Made by a program: the position numbers and the translations under genes. Source: Lachnospiraceae bacterium (GTDB lineage: Bacteria > Bacillota > Clostridia > Lachnospirales > Lachnospiraceae). From it: a stretch of DNA of 27,521 bases. The DNA lies in assembly GCA_900757145.1 (NCBI GenBank), contig CAAEMT010000061.1:1-27521 (forward strand), in the 5' to 3' direction. Below, piece by piece: positions 23,569-27,521 of this stretch. The notes beneath the pieces are model-generated. The model made no database searches, was not told the origin of the DNA, and saw only the letters and a list, made by a program, of their open reading frames with translations. Position 1 is the first letter of the stretch; each line of letters starts with the position of its first letter.

Positions 23569-25059
23569 TTATTTTTCTTTTTTCTTTCCACTAAATGTGA
23601 TCCAGCCGATAAAGATGAGGAAAGCAACTGCCACACACATCCAGCCGATCAGAAGCATTGGATTGTTCTCCGCCGCAGCCTTCGGCGCAAACATATCCCA
23701 GTACCCTTTCAGGTAGATCACGACAATCAGTATCGGGATCACGTATGTCACGTAGCCTCTCACAAACAGCGGAAACTTTTTGCCGTTTCCAGTATTTGCT
23801 TCTTGGATAAAGTTGTCCCAGCCCCAACCATTTTCACGCGTACAGAACATCAGATACACGAGAGAACCGAGCGGAAGCAGATTGTTGGATACAAGGAAAT
23901 CCTCAAGATCCATGATACCGCTTCCCGCACCAAGCGGCTCAATGCCGGAAAGTACATTAAATCCGAGAATCGCCGGCATAGAAAGCGCAATAATCAGCAC
24001 AATATTGACGGCAACTGCTTTTTTCCTTGAAACTCCGAACAGATCCATTGCGAAAGAAATAATATTCTCAAATACCGCAATGACTGTAGAGAGCGCAGCA
24101 AACGACAAAAATAGGAAAAACAGTGTTCCCCATACTCTTCCGGCTGCCATCTGATTGAAAATCTGCGGCAGCGTAATAAAGATCAGCGATGGACCGGCAT
24201 TCGGCTCCACCCCGAATGAAAAACATGCAGGAATAATGATCATACCCGCCATAAGCGCAACAAATGTATCAAGAATACCGATATTCATTGCCTCGCCCGT
24301 CAGAGAACGATCCTTGTCAAGATAGCTTCCAAAAATCGCCATTGCGCCGATACCAAGGCTTAAAGTAAAGAATGCCTGAGACATCGCTCCAAAAATAACG
24401 TTTCCGATACCGACCTCTTTCATTTTCTGAAAATCCGGAATCAGATAAAACTTTACGCCTTCTATGGCCCCCGGCAGACGAACGGAATTCACTGCAAGCA
24501 CAACGATCAGCGCAAGAAGCGCGATCATCATCACTTTTGTGATACGCTCTACACCTTTTTGAACTCCAAACGCACAGATGCCAAATGACAGCAGCACTGC
24601 TACTACCATCCAGAACGTCAGGATACCCGGCGATGCGAGCATACCGTTAAATTTATCCACTACAACCTGCGTATCCATTGCTCCCTGACTGAATTCTCCC
24701 GTCAGACAACGGTAGCAGTAATACATCATCCAGCCGGCTACCATCGTATAAAACATCATCAGCAGATAGTTTCCCGCCATGCCAAACCAACCATAATGAT
24801 GCCAGCGCGTCCCTTTTTTCTCCAAAACACGGAAAGAAGTGGCACAGCTTTTCTGACTTCCGCGCCCCACCGCAAACTCACTGACCATGATCGGCCATCC
24901 CATCAGCACAAGAAATGCCAGATAGATGACGATAAAGGCAGCTCCGCCAAGCTGTCCTGCCATGTATGGAAATTTCCATACGTTTCCAATGCCGATCGCG
25001 CAGCCTGCCGAGACAAGAATAAAGCCCAGCCGGCTGCCAAATTTTTCTCTTTCTTTCAT
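23569..25059 (-). CDS. Sodium-dependent transporter, neurotransmitter:sodium symporter (SNF) family
   Basis: This is an integral membrane symporter of 496 residues with about 12 hydrophobic helices. The N terminus has the family hallmark SRLGFILVSAGCAIGIGNVWKFPYMAGQLGGAAF, the unwound first helix that binds sodium and substrate in LeuT-like proteins. Helix 6 to 8 features include QAFFTLSLGIGAMAIFGSYL and FAALSTVIAVFENIISF. The C terminus ends in a short basic tail. Bacterial members usually carry amino acids with sodium; the substrate here is not evident. GGGAGATAAG precedes the ATG at 25059. It is monocistronic, with its own promoter and terminator, and has no functional tie to the sugar genes on either side. 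Confidence 0.95.
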   Translation of the reverse strand: MKEREKFGSRLGFILVSAGCAIGIGNVWKFPYMAGQLGGAAFIVIYLAFLVLMGWPIMVSEFAVGRGSQKSCATSFRVLEKKGTRWHHYGWFGMAGNYLLMMFYTMVAGWMMYYCYRCLTGEFSQGAMDTQVVVDKFNGMLASPGILTFWMVVAVLLSFGICAFGVQKGVERITKVMMIALLALIVVLAVNSVRLPGAIEGVKFYLIPDFQKMKEVGIGNVIFGAMSQAFFTLSLGIGAMAIFGSYLDKDRSLTGEAMNIGILDTFVALMAGMIIIPACFSFGVEPNAGPSLIFITLPQIFNQMAAGRVWGTLFFLFLSFAALSTVIAVFENIISFAMDLFGVSRKKAVAVNIVLIIALSMPAILGFNVLSGIEPLGAGSGIMDLEDFLVSNNLLPLGSLVYLMFCTRENGWGWDNFIQEANTGNGKKFPLFVRGYVTYVIPILIVVIYLKGYWDMFAPKAAAENNPMLLIGWMCVAVAFLIFIGWITFSGKKKEK

Positions 25060-25096
25060 TTTCTTATCTCCCAGTTATAAATTTTACATCTTGTCC

Positions 25097-25125
25097 AGTA
25101 TAACTGTTCTGCTGTGCAGTGTCAA
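25097..25125 (-). promoter_or_regulatory. Sigma-A promoter of the NSS transporter gene
   Basis: On the minus strand consensus TTGACA (25125-25120), a 17-base spacer and TATACT (25102-25097), about 40 bases before the start codon at 25059. Confidence 0.85.
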
Positions 25126-25189
25126 CGTCTGGGAGCGTTTTTTCAATCCACTATTTTAATAAAATCGGCATCTGCGGTTCAAAGAATAC

Positions 25190-25807
25190 TTAATCCTCCC
25201 ATGGACGGATGCGGTATATCACGCCGAGTTCTTTGCAGATCGCCCTGCACTGTTCCTCCTCTTCCTTTGTAATCGTCGTATCCACCGTTGTCATCACCAC
25301 ATGAGGAACGTATTTTGTACTCTCTCTTGCAAATTCCAGCATCGCGTCAAATGAGCAATCTCCGAATTTGGATCGGACAAGTTCATGATACTTTTGGGCA
25401 TTCGGCGTATTCAAACTGATGGAGACCGTATCGATCAGCCCCTCCAGAAGCGGCGCGATATTTTTCCCGTTTATCAGATTTCCAAGCCCGTTCGTATTGA
25501 TCCTCGTCGGTTTTTGATAATGTTCCTTGACAAATTTTGCCACCTTAAGCAGCACATCAAGAGCCTCCGTAGGCTCACCAAAGCCGCAGAAGACGACTTC
25601 CTTATATTTTGACAGATCAAATTTTGCAAATTCTGCCGCCACCTCTTCGTAAGAAGGCGCATGCTCCAGCCACAAAGGACCTGATTCATCCATACGGTCG
25701 CGTGTCTGCCGCAGGCAGAACGTACACGCGCATGGACATTTGTTTGTGAGATTCACATAAAGATTGTCATATACCTCATATAAAATTGTCATTGCTTTGT
25801 TTTTCAT
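25190..25807 (-). CDS. TatD-associated radical SAM protein (tatD_link_rSAM type)
   Basis: This small radical SAM protein has 205 residues. The iron-sulfur motif CxxxCxxC is formed by Cys24, Cys28 and Cys31 in TNKCPCACTFCLRQ. A GEP-like strand CGFGEPTEALDVLL, RINTNGLGNL and VSISLNTPNAQKYHELVR complete the core of the barrel, and it ends in IYRIRPWED. I recognise it as the family named for its frequent linkage to TatD nuclease genes; no tatD gene is in this window. The substrate is unknown. GGAGGAAAAGGA precedes the ATG at 25807. It starts 21 bases after the pyridoxamine kinase stop codon and is the third gene of that cluster. Confidence 0.88.
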   Translation of the reverse strand: MKNKAMTILYEVYDNLYVNLTNKCPCACTFCLRQTRDRMDESGPLWLEHAPSYEEVAAEFAKFDLSKYKEVVFCGFGEPTEALDVLLKVAKFVKEHYQKPTRINTNGLGNLINGKNIAPLLEGLIDTVSISLNTPNAQKYHELVRSKFGDCSFDAMLEFARESTKYVPHVVMTTVDTTITKEEEEQCRAICKELGVIYRIRPWED

Positions 25808-25828
25808 GTTCCTTTTCCTCCTCTTTTA

Positions 25829-26701
25829 TCATGCTTCTGCTCTTTGTTTTTTGCCCGCATTTCGCGGCTTTAGCGCATGGAGTACCTCTTCAAAACATAC
25901 TCCGTCTGTCAGCGGCAAATCCAGCTCGACCGAACGTCTGATACATTTCTTGATAAAAAGCGAGGCCCTGCGGACGGATTCATCGAACGGTACACCATTT
26001 ACTGCATCCGCAGCTATGATCGCCGCAAATATATCTCCCGTACCGGAACGCTGCGTTCCTACCTTATGCGTGCGTCTTATCTTTCCCTGTTTTCCTTTTT
26101 CATAGCAGTAATTTGCAATGAAATCTCCCTGCACGATCCCCGTCACAACAATTTTTTCCGGTCCCATCGCGCCAAGCTTTTCCACAAGCGCCTCTATTTC
26201 TTTCATGTTCCATTTGTCCTCGTGATACGGCGTATCCGTCAGAATACATGCTTCCGTCAGATTCGGAGTCAGTATATCGGCATATCTCGTCAGACGCTTC
26301 ATCTCCTCGCACATTTCCATCGTATATGTAGAATACGGCTTTCCGTAATCTCCCATTACCGGATCGACAACAATTATATTATCCGGCGTACCAAATTCCT
26401 CAAAAAAACGGATCACAATCTGGATCTGCTCCTTTGATCCGAGAAATCCGCTGCTGATACCGGCAAACTGAAGTCCAAGTTTTTTCCATTCATCAATATA
26501 CGGCTGCATTTTATCCGTATAATCCTCAAAAAAGAAGCTGTCAAAGCCAGTATGATTAGAAAATATCGAAGTCGGCAGCGGACAGCACTGGATCCCTAGT
26601 GCCGATATGACCGGAAGCGCCGCCGCGATCGAGCATCGTCCAAAACCGGCAAGGTCGTTGATCACTGCTATTTTTTTCTGATGATTATGATCTGGTTGCA
26701 T
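25829..26701 (-). CDS. Pyridoxamine/pyridoxal kinase (PdxY-like)
   Basis: The enzyme phosphorylates pyridoxal, pyridoxamine or pyridoxine for salvage of vitamin B6. The 290 residues belong to the ribokinase superfamily: KIAVINDLAGFGRCSIAAALPVISALGIQ at the N terminus, VDPVMGDYGKPY, LTPNLTEACILTD and the anion-hole and catalytic-base motif in RSGTGDIFAA. The ATG at 26701 is preceded by AGAGGAGA, while the in-frame ATG at 26722 has no ribosome site. It lies 99 bases after the ECF S component gene, which probably imports its substrate or a related vitamer. The kinase is cytoplasmic. Confidence 0.93.
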   Translation of the reverse strand: MQPDHNHQKKIAVINDLAGFGRCSIAAALPVISALGIQCCPLPTSIFSNHTGFDSFFFEDYTDKMQPYIDEWKKLGLQFAGISSGFLGSKEQIQIVIRFFEEFGTPDNIIVVDPVMGDYGKPYSTYTMEMCEEMKRLTRYADILTPNLTEACILTDTPYHEDKWNMKEIEALVEKLGAMGPEKIVVTGIVQGDFIANYCYEKGKQGKIRRTHKVGTQRSGTGDIFAAIIAADAVNGVPFDESVRRASLFIKKCIRRSVELDLPLTDGVCFEEVLHALKPRNAGKKQRAEA

Positions 26702-26800
26702 CTGCGTTCTCCTCTTACACATTTTTCATCAAAGTCTGCTGTATTTGCAGCACACTGAACCCTTTGCACCATAAGCAGCATACAAAACGCATGCAAATGT

Positions 26801-27325
26801 CTACTGCGTCAGAATCCGCAGGACATGCGCCTTCTCAAGTACAATGCCAATCGCATAGAAGCATACCGCACCAAGCACACCTTCTACGGTCAGCCCAGGC
26901 ACCTGTAAAAGCCCGGTATAAATACTTCCGTTCATAACTGCGCCTGCTATTGTATACCCAAACACCATAACCACTACACCTGCTGCCGTTGCAAGAAACG
27001 TACGCGGCGAGGTCATCCTCATTTTTTTCTCACTGCCCCACGCCAGGTAACCGATTACAAATCCCATCACGCTCTTGATTAAAAGCGTCGGAATCACCCA
27101 CTGCGTATACCCCGTCAGCAAATCAGCCATCGCTGAACCGATACCGCCTGCAAAAAGCCCCGTCACAGGCCCGAAAAGCGCTCCTACGAGTAGAATACAC
27201 GCATTTCCCAGATGCATATATCCCAGAGGAATCGGTATCTGGATAACCATTGTACTGATGCAGACCAATGCGGCGCAAAGCGCATTGACCGCTACGGATT
27301 TCGCTGCTGACGTGTTCTCTCTCAT
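26801..27325 (-). CDS. ECF transporter S component (vitamin uptake)
   Basis: This membrane substrate-binding subunit of an energy-coupling-factor importer has 174 residues and about six hydrophobic helices. AVNALCAALVCISTMVIQIPIPLGYMHLGNACILLVGALFGPVTGLFAGGIGSAMADLLTGY is typical of the ECF S family. The start at 27325 is preceded by GGAAAGGAAG; a longer frame to 27373 lacks a ribosome site. The ATPases and T component are not here, as usual for group II systems that share one energising module. Being followed by pyridoxamine kinase, it most likely takes up a vitamin B6 form; a riboflavin- or cobalamin-type specificity cannot be excluded from sequence. Confidence 0.9.
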   Translation of the reverse strand: MRENTSAAKSVAVNALCAALVCISTMVIQIPIPLGYMHLGNACILLVGALFGPVTGLFAGGIGSAMADLLTGYTQWVIPTLLIKSVMGFVIGYLAWGSEKKMRMTSPRTFLATAAGVVVMVFGYTIAGAVMNGSIYTGLLQVPGLTVEGVLGAVCFYAIGIVLEKAHVLRILTQ

Positions 27326-27390
27326 GCCTCTTACTTCCTTTCCCATATACTCTGCATTCCAGAACGATACCATGCCTTTGTTGCTGTGAT

Positions 27391-27443
27391 ATAAAATCCG
27401 GCAGAGTAAATTTTATTATGGCTATCATACATAAAATCTGGCA
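27391..27443. repeat. Two 13 bp direct repeats upstream of the ECF S gene
   Basis: ATAAAATCCGGCA (27391-27403) and ATAAAATCTGGCA (27431-27443) differ at one base and lie exactly 40 bp apart, close to four helical turns. They sit between a weak promoter candidate and the start codon and could be regulator binding sites. Confidence 0.5.
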
Positions 27444-27448
27444 TTTAG

Positions 27449-27477
27449 AAAATAACCAGTTTTGCACTATTTAACAA
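27449..27477 (-). promoter_or_regulatory. Weak promoter candidate for the ECF S-pyridoxamine kinase-radical SAM cluster
   Basis: On the minus strand TTGTTA (27477-27472), 17 bases and TATTTT (27454-27449), each matching four of six consensus bases. It is the best candidate I see before 27325, but the AT-rich context makes chance matches likely. Confidence 0.3.
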
Positions 27478-27521
27478 TACCAGTTGAGAACAACGATGAT
27501 TAACAGATGAATGAGAAATTA

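Noticed and set aside
1..27521. CRISPR array, tRNA, rRNA or insertion sequence
   Set aside because: I found no regularly spaced repeats, no tRNA-like cloverleaf, no rRNA-like blocks and no transposase frame.

Overview
This window looks like the chromosome of a Gram-positive gut anaerobe of the Clostridia, most likely Lachnospiraceae. The signs are strong AGGAGG-type ribosome sites before nearly every gene, a LytS/YesN-type two-component pair, a DUF4867 protein beside a xylulokinase, a TatD-associated radical SAM protein and moderate GC content. The taxonomic call is inference from gene content. All 21 protein genes I support lie on the minus strand, so the window reads from right to left in transcription order.

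Right end (27.3-25.2 kb): an ECF transporter S component, a pyridoxamine kinase and a small radical SAM protein form a tight cluster, probably for vitamin B6 uptake and salvage. Next come a sodium-dependent NSS transporter (25.06-23.57 kb) with its own promoter and terminator, and a cytoplasmic family 2 glycoside hydrolase (23.4-21.5 kb) with a near-consensus promoter.

Middle (21.45-15.36 kb): a lipid kinase, xylulokinase, a DUF4867 protein, an L-fucose/L-arabinose-isomerase-family enzyme and galactose mutarotase. This is a pentose catabolic set without a classical XylA. A 128 bp hairpin-rich interval flanked by perfect 17 bp direct repeats separates the DUF4867 gene from the isomerase gene.

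15.3-9.76 kb: a sugar-sensing regulatory set. It has a membrane-anchored periplasmic-binding-type sensor, a LytS/YesM-type histidine kinase, a YesN-type AraC response regulator and an extra ChvE-like lipoprotein. The layout resembles the XylFII-LytS-YesN xylose sensing system of clostridia. It ends in a strong terminator, followed at once by the promoter of a ChvE/GguA/GguB (XylFGH-like) sugar ABC operon (9.6-5.76 kb), which is its likely target.

Left end: about 1 kb without a conventional gene (5757-4741), then a second CUT2 sugar ABC operon (4.74-0.15 kb) led by a TIM-barrel sugar isomerase/epimerase gene. The 1 kb gap is the most unusual part. It holds a near-perfect sigma-A promoter, a short transcript with three micro-ORFs (2, 6 and 8 codons), each with a strong Shine-Dalgarno sequence at 7-8 nt spacing, and a 13 bp terminator stem that begins inside the last stop codon. 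It also holds copies of a structured intergenic repeat that recurs at the left edge of the window.

Functionally, glycans or oligosaccharides could be cut by the GH2 enzyme. Pentoses or hexoses would be sensed outside the cell, imported by two CUT2 transporters, mutarotated, isomerised and phosphorylated to enter the pentose phosphate pathway.
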